Part shown: positions 8,548 to 17,499 of the stretch, piece by piece
Numbering within the stretch: position 1 is the stretch's first letter
Layout: each line of letters begins with the position of its first letter
NCBI RefSeq assembly: GCF_007995245.1
Contig: NZ_VCBA01000003.1
Coordinates: 313,184 to 377,183, forward strand
Reading direction: 5' to 3'
From: Tateyamaria sp. syn59
GTDB taxonomy: Bacteria; Pseudomonadota; Alphaproteobacteria; Rhodobacterales; Rhodobacteraceae
Length of the DNA: 64,000 nucleotides
Notes under the pieces: model-generated
Database searches by the model: none
What the model was told of the DNA's origin: nothing
Seen by the model: only the letters and a program-made list of their open reading frames with translations
Position numbers and translations under genes: made by a program

Positions 8548-9161
8548 TCGGGGGTCTCCGTCAGGGTGATGTCGGCGCGGGCCGAGTTGTTAAGGACCGT
8601 GGTGATATTCGGCATGTCGTTGGTGTCAATCCAGGTTTGGGCATCGGGTTTGCCATGCTCGGCCCATCTGGCGTGCAGGCGGTGGGTCAGAGTGTCGATG
8701 TTCGGATGGATTGCCACCGAACAAGCCCATAGGCCATGCAGTTCATCCCACGGCGATTGGTTGAGCAGCAGGTAGTTGCCTTCAACCAGCACGGTGCGGC
8801 AAGTCGCATCGACGCGGCCTGCACCGGCGATGGCGATCTCGCGCTGGCGGTCGAAGATCGGGAATACAACGGGGTCGGGGGACTGCAGTGCGCGCACCAT
8901 CCGTACGAAACCGGATGTATCGAAGGTGTGCGGCGCGCCTTTGCGCGCCTGAGTGCCATCGACTTGCAAGAGACGGTCGTCCAAATGAAAGCCGTCCATA
9001 GGCACGACTGTTGCGGATTCACCCATGTCGGTGAGACATGTTGCCAGATCTTTGGCCAGCGTGCTCTTGCCGCTGGCCGGAGGACCTACGACCGCCACAA
9101 GCCGTCGGTCGGGCGTGGGAGGGCGGTCAAGGATCTGCGTGCAGATCTGGTCGAGGGTCAT
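8544..9161 (-). CDS. frcK: FrcK-like nucleoside-kinase-fold protein of the fructose ABC operon
   Basis: 205 residues of the uridine-kinase/phosphoribulokinase P-loop fold: Walker A GPPASGKST at 26-33, DGFHLDD acceptor region, and VEGNYLLL as Walker B-like strand. In Sinorhizobium meliloti the frcBCAK operon ends with such a kinase, FrcK; its exact reaction is poorly defined. The position here, one base pair after frcA and overlapping the PfkB gene, is the same arrangement. It may phosphorylate an imported sugar or play a regulatory role. The assignment rests on fold and gene order. Confidence 0.85.
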   Translation of the reverse strand: MTLDQICTQILDRPPTPDRRLVAVVGPPASGKSTLAKDLATCLTDMGESATVVPMDGFHLDDRLLQVDGTQARKGAPHTFDTSGFVRMVRALQSPDPVVFPIFDRQREIAIAGAGRVDATCRTVLVEGNYLLLNQSPWDELHGLWACSVAIHPNIDTLTHRLHARWAEHGKPDAQTWIDTNDMPNITTVLNNSARADITLTETPE

Positions 9162-9162
9162 C

Positions 9163-9933
9163 TTACGCCGCCATCTCCGGCACGGCGGCCCCGGTCATGT
9201 AGGCGACGGCGTCGGACATCGAGTGGTCCTTGGGGTCGATCACGCAGAGCCGCTTACCCAAGCGATGCACGTGGATGCGGTCGGCGACCTCGAAGACATG
9301 TGGCATATTGTGGCTGATCAGGATGATGGGAATGCCACGGGACTTCACGTCCTGGATCAACTCCAGCACCTTGCGGCTCTCCTTGACCCCGAGCGCAGCG
9401 GTGGGCTCGTCCAGGATCACAACCTTGGACCCGAAGGCGGCGGCGCGGGCGACGGCGACGCCTTGACGTTGGCCACCAGAGAGCGACTCGACCGCCTGGT
9501 TGATGTTCTGGATCGTGGCGAGGCCCAGCTCGCTCAGCTTTTCCCGCGCAAATTTCTGCATCGCGGGTTTGTCGAGTTGGCGAAAGACAGTGCCCATGAT
9601 CCCCGGTTTGCGCAGCTCACGCCCCATGAACATGTTGTCGGCGATGGACAGGGCCGGGGACATGGCAAGCTGTTGGTAGACCGTTTCGATGCCTTCCTCG
9701 CGCGCTTCTATAGGTGAGCGGAATTTGACCTCACGCCCTTCGAGCCAGACCTGGCCTTCGTCCGGGACGACAGCGCCGGAGATGGCTTTGATCATCGACG
9801 ACTTGCCCGCCCCGTTGTCCCCGATGACGGCGAGGATTTCGCCTGGCATCAGGTCGAAGTCCGCGTGGTCGAGGGCCGTGACCTTGCCGTAGCGCTTCAC
9901 CAGGTTGCGGGCTTTGAGGATTGGCTCGGTCAT
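9163..9933 (-). CDS. frcA: Fructose-type ABC transporter ATP-binding protein
   Basis: 256 residues, a single nucleotide-binding domain: Walker A GDNGAGKSS, signature SGGQRQGVAVARA, Walker B VVILDEPTAAL, and switch ISHNMPH. Unlike RbsA/XylG it is not duplicated, which is typical of FrcA. It energises import with FrcC and FrcB. The ATG at 9933 overlaps the frcC stop as ATGA; a longer in-frame extension upstream is antisense-like residue salad inside frcC and was discarded. It recognises FrcB-bound fructose, mannose or ribose in the known homologue. Confidence 0.93.
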   Translation of the reverse strand: MTEPILKARNLVKRYGKVTALDHADFDLMPGEILAVIGDNGAGKSSMIKAISGAVVPDEGQVWLEGREVKFRSPIEAREEGIETVYQQLAMSPALSIADNMFMGRELRKPGIMGTVFRQLDKPAMQKFAREKLSELGLATIQNINQAVESLSGGQRQGVAVARAAAFGSKVVILDEPTAALGVKESRKVLELIQDVKSRGIPIILISHNMPHVFEVADRIHVHRLGKRLCVIDPKDHSMSDAVAYMTGAAVPEMAA

Positions 9934-10994
9934 GCGGCTACCTTTCTGATCCACTGGTCGACGGCGACCGCCGCGATGATGAGCATGCCGATGAGCATGA
10001 AGGTCCATTGAGGGTCGGCCCCGGCCATGCGTAGGCCAAGTTCGAACACGCCGACGATGAGGGCACCGAAGAGTGCACCCGCGATGCTTCCACGTCCGCC
10101 GAAGAGCGAGATGCCCCCGATCACCACAGCGGTGATGGACTGGATGTTGCCAATGACGCCAGTGGTGGCCGAGGGCGAGATGGAACCGAACCTGCCGATC
10201 ATTACCCAGCCTGCCAGCGCGCAGATGAACCCGGCGACCATGTAAACGGACATGTATGTTTTGTGGACGTTCACGCCAGACAGTTCGGCTGCTTCGGGGT
10301 CGTCTCCGACTGCGTAGAGGTGCCTGCCCCATGCCGTAGATCGGAGGGCGTAGGCGAGGATGATGAACAACGCGATCATACCCAGCACGCCAAGGGTAAA
10401 GACTGCGCCGCCGATGGTGAACTTGGTGCCGAGGAACTGGAGGAAGGAGGCTTCGGCCTCGATATCCTGCGACCGGATCGTTTCGTTGGCGGAATAGAGG
10501 TAGTTCGCTGCCAGCACGATCTGCCACATGCCCAGCGTCACGATGAAGGGCGGCAGCTTCATGCGGCTGACGAGCCACCCGCTGATGGCACCCAGAGCTG
10601 TGCCGACCGTCAACCCAATGGCGACAGAGACGGCGGGCGGGATGCCATATTGGAAGGATGCCTTGCCCATCACGACCGTGCACAGAACTGCAATGGCGCC
10701 AACGCTCAGGTCGATGCCTGCGGTCAGGATGATAAGCGTTTGGGCTGCCGCCAGCACGCCGACGATCTGCACTTGCTGAAGGATCAGCGTCAGCGCGAAC
10801 GGCGAGAAGAAGCGCTGGCCCAGCAGGAGGCCGAAAAGCGCGATGGAGAAGATGAGCACGATCAGTGGCACCAAGGACGGGGTCTGGTGCAACGTGTGCT
10901 GGATCTGCCCGACGATGCCGCGGCGGTGATCTTCGAACTCAGCGACTGTTGCGTCGGTGGAAGATGCGGATTCGTAATTGTCCGATTGGGTCAT
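9930..10994 (-). CDS. frcC: Fructose-type ABC transporter permease
   Basis: 354 residues of the BPD_transp_2 (ribose/xylose/galactose) permease family, with about eight to ten hydrophobic helices after a polar, charged N-terminal tail of ~55 residues. The cytoplasmic loop TAGIDLSVGAI and the later GGISLFGGRGSIAGALFGALIVG segment are the family signatures. The ATG at 10994 follows an AAGG about 11 bases upstream; 44 more residues upstream in frame would run through the intergenic hairpins and are unlikely to be coding. It is separated from frcB by 180 bp of hairpin-forming DNA. Confidence 0.92.
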   Translation of the reverse strand: MTQSDNYESASSTDATVAEFEDHRRGIVGQIQHTLHQTPSLVPLIVLIFSIALFGLLLGQRFFSPFALTLILQQVQIVGVLAAAQTLIILTAGIDLSVGAIAVLCTVVMGKASFQYGIPPAVSVAIGLTVGTALGAISGWLVSRMKLPPFIVTLGMWQIVLAANYLYSANETIRSQDIEAEASFLQFLGTKFTIGGAVFTLGVLGMIALFIILAYALRSTAWGRHLYAVGDDPEAAELSGVNVHKTYMSVYMVAGFICALAGWVMIGRFGSISPSATTGVIGNIQSITAVVIGGISLFGGRGSIAGALFGALIVGVFELGLRMAGADPQWTFMLIGMLIIAAVAVDQWIRKVAA

Positions 10995-11095
10995 GGTGTC
11001 CCATCCTTGGGGTGGGGAAAGGGGCAGGTGTGTGGCCTGCCCCGATCTAAGCTCAAATGCTGCTCCGGGTGACGAAGATGTTTCGCGTGAGGCAA

Positions 11096-11165
11096 CCCCC
11101 GGGGGCTCCGCCCGTGAGAACCTCAAACACTCACCCGGAGTGTTTGCCCGGGGCCTAGCCCCGGG
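11096..11165 (-). terminator. Three adjacent hairpins between frcB and frcC (probable attenuation or mRNA stabiliser)
   Basis: Contiguous inverted repeats: CCCCCGGGGG and GGGC-TCC-GCCC at 11096-11113; CAAACACTC (11124-11132) with GAGTGTTTG (11138-11146), a perfect 9-bp stem with loop ACCCG; and CCCGGGGC-CTA-GCCCCGGG (11147-11165), a perfect 8-bp stem. On the minus-strand transcript they come just after the frcB stop. There is no U tract, so complete termination is unlikely. Such structures commonly let a binding-protein gene be expressed above its permease. Confidence 0.65.
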
Positions 11166-11174
11166 TTCGCGTCC

Positions 11175-12194
11175 TCACCCCCAGCAGAGGTTCTTGCCCT
11201 CTTCGACCGAGATGCTTTCGACACCGTCAGCAGGCTGGTCTGTGACCAGCGCCACGCCGGTGTCGAAGAAGGCCTTGCCTTCGGTCGCTTCCGGCTTGGT
11301 GCCGTCCTTGGCCCAGGCGGCAATCGCCTCGATCCCCAGCGATGCCATCAGCAGCGGATATTGCTGTGAGGTGGCACCGATCACACCGTCAGCCACGTTC
11401 TGTACGCCGGGGCACCCGCCGTCGACGGATACGATCAGCACGTCATTTTCGCGGCCGATGGCCTTGAGCGCCTCGTATGCACCGGCGGCGGCGGGTTCGT
11501 TGATGGTGTAGACCACGTTGATGAACGGGTCCTTGGCCAGCAGGTTCTCCATCGCGCGGCGGCCACCTTCTTCGTTCCCGGCGGTGACGTCATTGCCGAC
11601 GATGCGGGGGTCGGTCTCGTCCCCCCACTTGTTCGGATCGCCGATGTCGATGCCGAAGCCGGTGAGGAAGCCCTGGTCGCGCAACACGCCGACGGTGGGC
11701 TGACTGATGGCGAGATCCAGCATCCCGATCTTGGCGTCTGCCGCTGCATCGCCGAGGGTGGCAGCCGCCCATGCGCCGATCAACTCACCGGCCAGGAAGT
11801 TGTCGGTGGCGAAGGTCATGTCAGCCGCATCAATGGGTTCCAGCGGCGTGTCGAGCGCGATGACCAACAGGCCCGCGTCACGCGCTTGCTGGACCACCGG
11901 CACGATGCTGGCGGTGTCGGAGGCCGTGAGCAGGATGCCCTTGGCACCGTTGGCGATGCATGTCTCAATGGCCTGCACTTGCGTTTCATGATCGCCATCG
12001 ACCTTGCCCGCAAAGGAACTGAGGTTGATACCAAGCTCTTCGGCCTTGGCTGTGGCGCCCTCGCGCATCTTAACGAAAAACGGGTTGGTATCTGTCTTGG
12101 TGATCAGGCACGCCGAGACGGAGTGGCCGTCAGCCATAGCCGCACCAGCCATCGTGGTCAGGGCACAAGCTGTGCCCAGCAGTAGTTTCTTCAT
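11175..12194 (-). CDS. frcB: Fructose-type ABC transporter substrate-binding protein
   Basis: 339 residues with a Sec signal peptide ([21 protein letters not shown], cleavage near Ala-Met-Ala-Asp), then a periplasmic-binding-protein type I/Peripla_BP_4 domain ([22 protein letters not shown] start, then [19 protein letters not shown] and a [16 protein letters not shown] segment). It captures sugar in the periplasm for FrcCA. The ATG at 12194 has GGGAGGA 5 bases upstream; the track-length extension to 12287 lies in the promoter region. It is the first gene of the operon and sits opposite the ROK regulator. Confidence 0.93.
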   Translation of the reverse strand: MKKLLLGTACALTTMAGAAMADGHSVSACLITKTDTNPFFVKMREGATAKAEELGINLSSFAGKVDGDHETQVQAIETCIANGAKGILLTASDTASIVPVVQQARDAGLLVIALDTPLEPIDAADMTFATDNFLAGELIGAWAAATLGDAAADAKIGMLDLAISQPTVGVLRDQGFLTGFGIDIGDPNKWGDETDPRIVGNDVTAGNEEGGRRAMENLLAKDPFINVVYTINEPAAAGAYEALKAIGRENDVLIVSVDGGCPGVQNVADGVIGATSQQYPLLMASLGIEAIAAWAKDGTKPEATEGKAFFDTGVALVTDQPADGVESISVEEGKNLCWG

Positions 12195-12270
12195 GGTGTC
12201 CTCCCAGAACTTGCCGGACCGCAAATCGGCAATCCGAACTTCCGCAAGGGAAACGCGATTCTGTGATGGT

Positions 12271-12305
12271 GTCAATTTGTAAATCAACTTGATTTATTAA
12301 TTGAC
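12271..12305. promoter_or_regulatory. 35-bp near-perfect palindrome, probable operator of the frc operon
   Basis: The inner arms TAAATCAA (12280-12287) and TTGATTTA (12289-12296) flank a single C at 12288. The outer arms GTCAATT (12271-12277) and AATTGAC (12299-12305) share exactly the same centre. Only two positions per arm fail to pair. It lies 34 bp before the ROK regulator start and 77 bp before the frcB start, so it is well placed to control both genes. AT-rich dyads of this kind fit ROK/NagC-like DNA binding. Confidence 0.75.
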
Positions 12306-12338
12306 GCGCGCGAAGTTGTGGTCAGGAGGAGCGGTCTG

Positions 12339-13541
12339 ATGACACTGGACCACGTGCGAACCCTGTCTGGTGGGATCAACCAGACCGGCGTGCGCGCTTA
12401 CAATGAACGTCTGATCCTGTCGATCTTGCAGCGCAATGGCGGGCTGCCGGGCAGTGATCTTGCACGCCGCACGGGCCTGTCGCCGCAGACGGCATCAGTC
12501 ATCCTACGCAAGTTGGAGCAGGATGGGCTGCTGTTGAAAGGCGCGCCGGTGAAAGGGAAGGTCGGCAAGCCGTCTGTGCCGTATCTGCTGAACCCCGATG
12601 GTGTCTTTTCCGTCGGCCTCAAGATCGGGCGGCGCAGTGCGGACCTGCTGGTGCTGGACGCGATGGGCCAGGTGCGGCACCAGTTGCGGCATACCTACGA
12701 CTACCCTCTGCCGGGTCATGTCTTTCGTTTTCTGCGCGACGGGTTTGCAACGCTGATGGACCAGATGGAAGATGCCATGCGGGCGCGTCTGTGCGGAGTC
12801 GGTATTGCGGCCCCGTTCGAGCTGTGGAGCTGGCACGAGTTGCTCGATGCGCCGCCCGAAGACTTTGCCGCCTGGAAGGAAGCAGATTTCGTGGCGGAGG
12901 TGGGCCGGATCACGGATCTGCCCGTCCGTCTGGTCAATGACGCTACTGCCGCCTGTCGGGCCGAACATGTATTCGGGATCGGGCGGGAGTATCGCGACTA
13001 CGTCTACTTCTTCCTCGGTGCCTTTGTCGGGGGCGGTGTTGTGCTGGACCACACGGTGTTCGAAGGAAACCAGAAGAACGCGGGCGCGTTTGGAACGATG
13101 CCAGTGGCCGACTTACAGGGCAAACCGGGCCATCTGATTGATCTGGCGTCGATCTGGACACTTGAGACGCGGTTGATTGAGGCAGGGGAAAATCCGCGCC
13201 AACTGTGGCAACAGCCGCAGGATTGGTTGCATCTTGAGCGCTTCGTTGTGCCGTGGCTGGAGCAGACAGCCGATGCGCTGGCCATCGCCTGCGTGGCAAG
13301 CTGTGCCGTGATTGACGTTGAGGCCGTGGTGATCGACGGGGCGATGCCGCCGCCTATTCGCGCGCGGCTGGTCGAGATGACGGGCGCTGCGCTTTCGACG
13401 AAAGATATGCGCGGTCTATTCCGTCCCAAGACCGTCGAAGGTCAGATCGGCGCAAATGCCCGTGGCATCGGCGCTGCCACGGGGCCCATTATCGGACAGT
13501 TCCTGCTCGACCGCTCAGCGGCGATGTTTGAGCAGGCTTAG
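12339..13541 (+). CDS. frcR: ROK family transcriptional regulator (frc repressor candidate)
   Basis: 400 residues. An N-terminal winged helix (LILSILQRNGGLPGSDLARRTGLSPQTASVILRKLEQDGLL, about 22-65) precedes a ROK sugar-kinase-like domain with the FVGGGVVLDHTVFEGNQKNAGAFGTMP segment. The zinc-binding CxCGxxGCxE motif expected after that segment is missing: the equivalent stretch has no cysteines. AGGAGG at 12324-12329 supports the ATG at 12339 over the GTG at 12318. It is divergent from frcB with a large palindrome between them, so it probably represses the operon until a sugar binds. It overlaps aglK by 4 bp tail to tail. Confidence 0.88.
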   Translation: MTLDHVRTLSGGINQTGVRAYNERLILSILQRNGGLPGSDLARRTGLSPQTASVILRKLEQDGLLLKGAPVKGKVGKPSVPYLLNPDGVFSVGLKIGRRSADLLVLDAMGQVRHQLRHTYDYPLPGHVFRFLRDGFATLMDQMEDAMRARLCGVGIAAPFELWSWHELLDAPPEDFAAWKEADFVAEVGRITDLPVRLVNDATAACRAEHVFGIGREYRDYVYFFLGAFVGGGVVLDHTVFEGNQKNAGAFGTMPVADLQGKPGHLIDLASIWTLETRLIEAGENPRQLWQQPQDWLHLERFVVPWLEQTADALAIACVASCAVIDVEAVVIDGAMPPPIRARLVEMTGAALSTKDMRGLFRPKTVEGQIGANARGIGAATGPIIGQFLLDRSAAMFEQA

Positions 13542-14626
13542 CGGTAGTAGAGCGACTGCCCGTTCGAGAAGATTTGTACCTTCTCGGGCGCTGCCGTTAC
13601 CTTGACCGACTTGCCGCGCAGGTCCTTGTGAATCCCAGGCATCTTGGCCAGCACCGCCTGTTCACCCTCTTCCGCATGGAAGTAGAGGATGGTCACTTCG
13701 CCCAGTGCCTCGGTGAAATCGACGGTCCCCTCGAACACGGCGTCGCCATCGGTTTCGACCATGTCTTCGGGCCGCACGCCGACATTGACCTGCATGCCCT
13801 TGTCGCTGTCTTGCGTGGGCACCGCGGACGTAACGACGCCGCCACCCTTCATTTGGACCTTGGTCTGCGCGCCGGTTTCGACAATTTCGCCCGGCAACAG
13901 GTTCATCGACGGAGAGCCGATGAATTGGGCCACGAATTCGTTCTCGGGACGTTCGTACAACTCAAGGGGCGAGCCGACCTGCGCGATCCCCTTGTTCGCC
14001 AGAACCACGATGCGGCTGGCGAGGGTCATCGCCTCCACCTGGTCGTGGGTCACGTAGATCATCGTGCTGTCGGGCATCGATTCCTTGAGTTGCGCGATTT
14101 CAATCCGGGTGGCGACCCGCAGGGCGGCGTCGAGGTTCGAGAGGGGTTCGTCGAAGAGGTAGACCTTGGGGTCGCGCACGATGGAGCGACCGATGGCAAC
14201 ACGCTGGCGCTGACCACCCGATAGGGCCTTGGGCAGACGGTCGAGATAGGGTTCAAGCTGCAGGATGCGGGCGGCGCGATTCACCGCCTCATCAATCTCG
14301 GACTGAGATTTCTTCGCCAGTTTCAGGGCAAAGGTCATGTTGTCCCGCACGGTCATGTGCGGGTAAAGCGCGTAGGACTGGAACACCATGGCGATGCCGC
14401 GCTGGGCCGGGGGCACATCGTTGACGACGGTGCCGTCAATCTCGAGCGTGCCACCGGTGATCTGCTCCAGCCCCGCGATCATGCGCAGAAGCGTGGACTT
14501 GCCGCAGCCAGACGGGCCGACAAAGACGATCAACTCGCCCTTCTGGATGTCGAGGTTGATGTTGTTGAGCACGTTGACCGTGCCGCCATATGTCTTTTCG
14601 ACATCGGTCAGTTTCAAGTCGGCCAT
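13538..14626 (-). CDS. aglK: Alpha-glucoside ABC transporter ATP-binding protein
   Basis: 362 residues of the MalK/UgpC/MsmK type: Walker A GPSGCGKST, Q-loop MVFQSYALYPHM, signature LSGGQRQRVAIGRS, Walker B VYLFDEPLSNLD, switch VTHDQVEAM, then a C-terminal TOBE/OB regulatory domain of ~120 residues. It powers the AglEFG importer. It is the last gene of aglEFGAK, the same order as in Sinorhizobium, and starts 51 bp after aglA. The MalK-type C-terminal domain suggests that inducer-exclusion-like control is possible. Confidence 0.94.
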   Translation of the reverse strand: MADLKLTDVEKTYGGTVNVLNNINLDIQKGELIVFVGPSGCGKSTLLRMIAGLEQITGGTLEIDGTVVNDVPPAQRGIAMVFQSYALYPHMTVRDNMTFALKLAKKSQSEIDEAVNRAARILQLEPYLDRLPKALSGGQRQRVAIGRSIVRDPKVYLFDEPLSNLDAALRVATRIEIAQLKESMPDSTMIYVTHDQVEAMTLASRIVVLANKGIAQVGSPLELYERPENEFVAQFIGSPSMNLLPGEIVETGAQTKVQMKGGGVVTSAVPTQDSDKGMQVNVGVRPEDMVETDGDAVFEGTVDFTEALGEVTILYFHAEEGEQAVLAKMPGIHKDLRGKSVKVTAAPEKVQIFSNGQSLYYR

Positions 14627-14677
14627 GGTTGGTCCCTCCCTTCGGGGGGACGGTGGCCCGCCCCCCGTTCTCCTCGG

Positions 14678-16333
14678 TTATGTCTTCAGCGCGATGGCGA
14701 CCTGCCAGCCACCAAGATGGACGTGCCCATCGGGGCCGGGGGCGGTACTGCCCAGTTCCGACCCGATGGTCACCCATGATCCTTCGGGCAGGTCCAGCGT
14801 GGCAGGTTCGTCGCTCAGGTTGATCGCGCAGAACACGGTCTGGTCGTCATGATTGCGGGTGAAGTGGACGACATCGCCCATTGCTTTCACCCCATCGTGG
14901 CTGCCCTTCGACAGCGCCTTGTGCGTGTTGCGCAGGGCAATGGCGCGGCGATAGTGGTGCAGGAGGGCAGCCGGGTCGTCCTCTTGCGAGGCGACAGCGC
15001 TGTGCAGGTGATCGCGGCTGACGGGCAGCCAAGGGTCGCCCGCGGTGAACCCGCCGTGGCTGTTCGATGGCTCCCACACCATGGGTGTGCGGCAGCCGTC
15101 CCGGCCCTTGAACTCGGGCCAGAACTCGATGCCATAGGGGTCTTGCAGGTCCTCGAATGCGACGTCGGCCTCGTGCAATCCCAACTCTTCGCCCTGGTAC
15201 AGGCAGACCGAGCCGCGCAGGCACAGGATCAGCGTCGCATAGGCGCGCATGGCGGCATCCGACAGCTCCCACCGGCTGGCATGGCGGATCACGTCGTGAT
15301 TGGAGAACGCCCAGCAGGCCCAGCCGTCGGCGGCGACCTCATCCACCTTATTCAGCACCTCGACGACGCGGGTTGCGGTCAGCGGGTCTTTGGCAAGGAA
15401 CTCAAAAGCATAGCACATTTGCACCCGGTCATCACCGGCGGTGTATTCGCCCATGATCTCAAGCCCACGTTGCGCGTCACCCACTTCGCCTACAGCGGCA
15501 GAGCCGGGGTATTCATCCAACAGCTCACGGAAGCGGGCCAGGAACGCCAGGTTCTCCGGCTGGTTCTTGGAATAGACGTGTTCCTGATGGTTATAGGGGT
15601 TCACCGACGGCGCGATGGTCGCGTTTCGCTGCTCTTTCGGGAGGGCCGGATTGTCGCGCAGCTGCTTGTCGGCGTAGTAGAAGTTGATGGTGTCGAGGCG
15701 GAAGCCATCCACCCCACGATCCAGCCAGAACCGAGTCACATCCAAGAGCGCGTCCTGCACATCCGGGTTGTGGAAGTTCAGGTCGGGCTGCGTTTTCAGG
15801 AAGTTGTGCAGATAATACTGCTCGCGCCGCGGCTCCCACGTCCAGGCGGAGCCGCCAAAGATCGACAGCCAGTTGTTCGGCGGCGTGCCGTCGGGCTTGG
15901 GATCAGACCAGACATACCAGTCGCATTTCTCGCTGTCGCGGCTGTGCGCGCAGTCGAGGAACCAGGGGTGTTCATCGCTGGTGTGGCTTAGCACAAGGTC
16001 GATCATCACCCGAAGACCAAGCGCATGCGCCGTCTCGACGAGCGCATCGAAATCGGCCAGCGTACCGAACATCGGGTCAACGCCGCGATAGTCGCTGACA
16101 TCATAGCCAAAGTCCTTCATCGGCGACGTGAAGAAGGGCGAGATCCAGATCGCATCGACACCCAACGACGCAACATAGGGCAGGCGGCTGGTGATCCCGT
16201 TCAGGTCACCAATACCGTCGCCGTTGCTATCCTGAAAGCTGCGCGGATAGATCTGGTAGATCACTGCTCCGCGCCACCAGTCCTCGTCGGTCACAAGAGT
16301 CCGAGCCATGTCGAATTCCGCCTGTTTGTTCAT
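14678..16333 (-). CDS. aglA: Alpha-glucosidase, GH13
   Basis: 551 residues of the GH13 oligo-1,6-glucosidase/alpha-glucosidase subfamily: WWRGAVIYQIYPRSFQDSNGDGIGDL (start of barrel), DLVLSHTSDEHPWF (region I), GFRLDTINF (region II, nucleophile Asp), EVGD (region III, acid/base Glu) and FSNHDV (region IV). It is cytoplasmic, with no signal peptide, and hydrolyses imported maltose, sucrose, trehalose or similar alpha-glucosides. The ATG at 16333 is used; ATG 16309 eight codons downstream is also possible because the family usually starts just before WWRGA. It starts 11 bp after aglG. Confidence 0.93.
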   Translation of the reverse strand: MNKQAEFDMARTLVTDEDWWRGAVIYQIYPRSFQDSNGDGIGDLNGITSRLPYVASLGVDAIWISPFFTSPMKDFGYDVSDYRGVDPMFGTLADFDALVETAHALGLRVMIDLVLSHTSDEHPWFLDCAHSRDSEKCDWYVWSDPKPDGTPPNNWLSIFGGSAWTWEPRREQYYLHNFLKTQPDLNFHNPDVQDALLDVTRFWLDRGVDGFRLDTINFYYADKQLRDNPALPKEQRNATIAPSVNPYNHQEHVYSKNQPENLAFLARFRELLDEYPGSAAVGEVGDAQRGLEIMGEYTAGDDRVQMCYAFEFLAKDPLTATRVVEVLNKVDEVAADGWACWAFSNHDVIRHASRWELSDAAMRAYATLILCLRGSVCLYQGEELGLHEADVAFEDLQDPYGIEFWPEFKGRDGCRTPMVWEPSNSHGGFTAGDPWLPVSRDHLHSAVASQEDDPAALLHHYRRAIALRNTHKALSKGSHDGVKAMGDVVHFTRNHDDQTVFCAINLSDEPATLDLPEGSWVTIGSELGSTAPGPDGHVHLGGWQVAIALKT

Positions 16334-16344
16334 GTAAGGAGGTC

Positions 16345-17499
16345 CTATTTCACCGACCCGGCCAGCAAACCGCGCACCAGGTATTTCTGCATTGCGAAGA
16401 AGACGCACAGCGGCACCGCAATCGACACGAAGGCCGCCGTGGCAAGGATTTCCCAATTGCCCCCGCGCGTGCCCAGCAAGTTCACGATCTGGTCGGTCAT
16501 CACTGTCGTCTGCCCCGTGGCGTCAATCAGGAACACCTTGGCCACCAGAAGGTCGTTCCAGGTCCAAAGGAACTGGAAGATTGCAAAGGACGCCAAGGCG
16601 GGGAACGACAGTGGGAGGATGATCTTGGTGAAGATCTGGAAATCCGTCGCGCCGTCCACCTTGGCGTTTTCGATGATGTCGCGGGGCAGGCCAACCATGT
16701 AATTTCGCAAGAGGTATATCGCGAGTGGAAGGCCAAAGCCGGTATGGGCGAGCCAGACGCCCAGGTACCCTTTGCCGATGCCAATCCCCACATGCAGCTT
16801 TAAGAGCGGGATGAGGGCAAGTTGCAGAGGAACCACGAGCAGGCCCACCACGCAGGCAATCAGGATCGCGCGGCCGGGGAAGTCCATCCAGGCCAGCGCG
16901 TAGGCAGCGAATGCGGCCACGACGATGGGGATGATGGTCGCCGGGATGGTCACCGTCAGCGTATTGAAGAACGCCTTGGCCATATTGTCGTTGGCATCCC
17001 CGCTGGTCATGATGTTCACGTAATTCTCTGTCGTGAACTCGGGCGGCGTCTCAGCCGTGACAAAGGCGCGTTGGCCCCGACCGCTGATCTGCTCTTCGTT
17101 CCCAGACCAAGCGTAATTGCCGTCGGCGTCGACGGTGAAGGTCTCACCATCGCCCAGATCGGCCACGTCGCCGGGTTGATACGCATCGACCGCACGGGAC
17201 GAGGTGCCCCAACTCTTGATGTCGCCACCGCCGCCGTTTTCTTCAAAGATATTGCCCTCGACCACGAAGAGATCGCCGCGCTGCACGCGGTTCTCATCCG
17301 GGTCCGACGCGCGGAAGCGTTCGGTCTGTTCCGATGGGAACATCGATGCCCACCAGCCCGATCCGACGATCTGGTCTGCAGTTCGGAAGGACGAGACAAG
17401 GAGCCCGAAGGTCGGGAACACCCAGAGGGCAACAAGCAACACGACCGAGATGTTGACGGCCCAGCCCAGAGACGATTTGGAACCAGCAATATTGTCCAT
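16345..17499 (-). CDS. aglG: Alpha-glucoside ABC transporter permease (AglG)
   Basis: 384 residues of the MalG-type permease family. A first membrane helix (about 12-35) is followed by a long hydrophilic periplasmic insertion of roughly 125 residues (about 40-165, rich in Asp, Glu and Gly), then the five-helix transport core with the EAA-type loop ENAKVDGATDFQIFTKIILPLSFPALAS. The large insertion makes it ~100 residues longer than ordinary MalG proteins. The start codon shares one base with the aglF stop (TAATG). It pairs with AglF to form the channel. Confidence 0.93.
   Translation of the reverse strand: MDNIAGSKSSLGWAVNISVVLLVALWVFPTFGLLVSSFRTADQIVGSGWWASMFPSEQTERFRASDPDENRVQRGDLFVVEGNIFEENGGGGDIKSWGTSSRAVDAYQPGDVADLGDGETFTVDADGNYAWSGNEEQISGRGQRAFVTAETPPEFTTENYVNIMTSGDANDNMAKAFFNTLTVTIPATIIPIVVAAFAAYALAWMDFPGRAILIACVVGLLVVPLQLALIPLLKLHVGIGIGKGYLGVWLAHTGFGLPLAIYLLRNYMVGLPRDIIENAKVDGATDFQIFTKIILPLSFPALASFAIFQFLWTWNDLLVAKVFLIDATGQTTVMTDQIVNLLGTRGGNWEILATAAFVSIAVPLCVFFAMQKYLVRGLLAGSVK

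Noticed and set aside
11147-11165. Perfect GC hairpin after frcB as a rho-independent terminator
   Set aside because: No U tract follows and the frcCAK genes downstream need the same transcript; kept as an attenuation/stability element instead.
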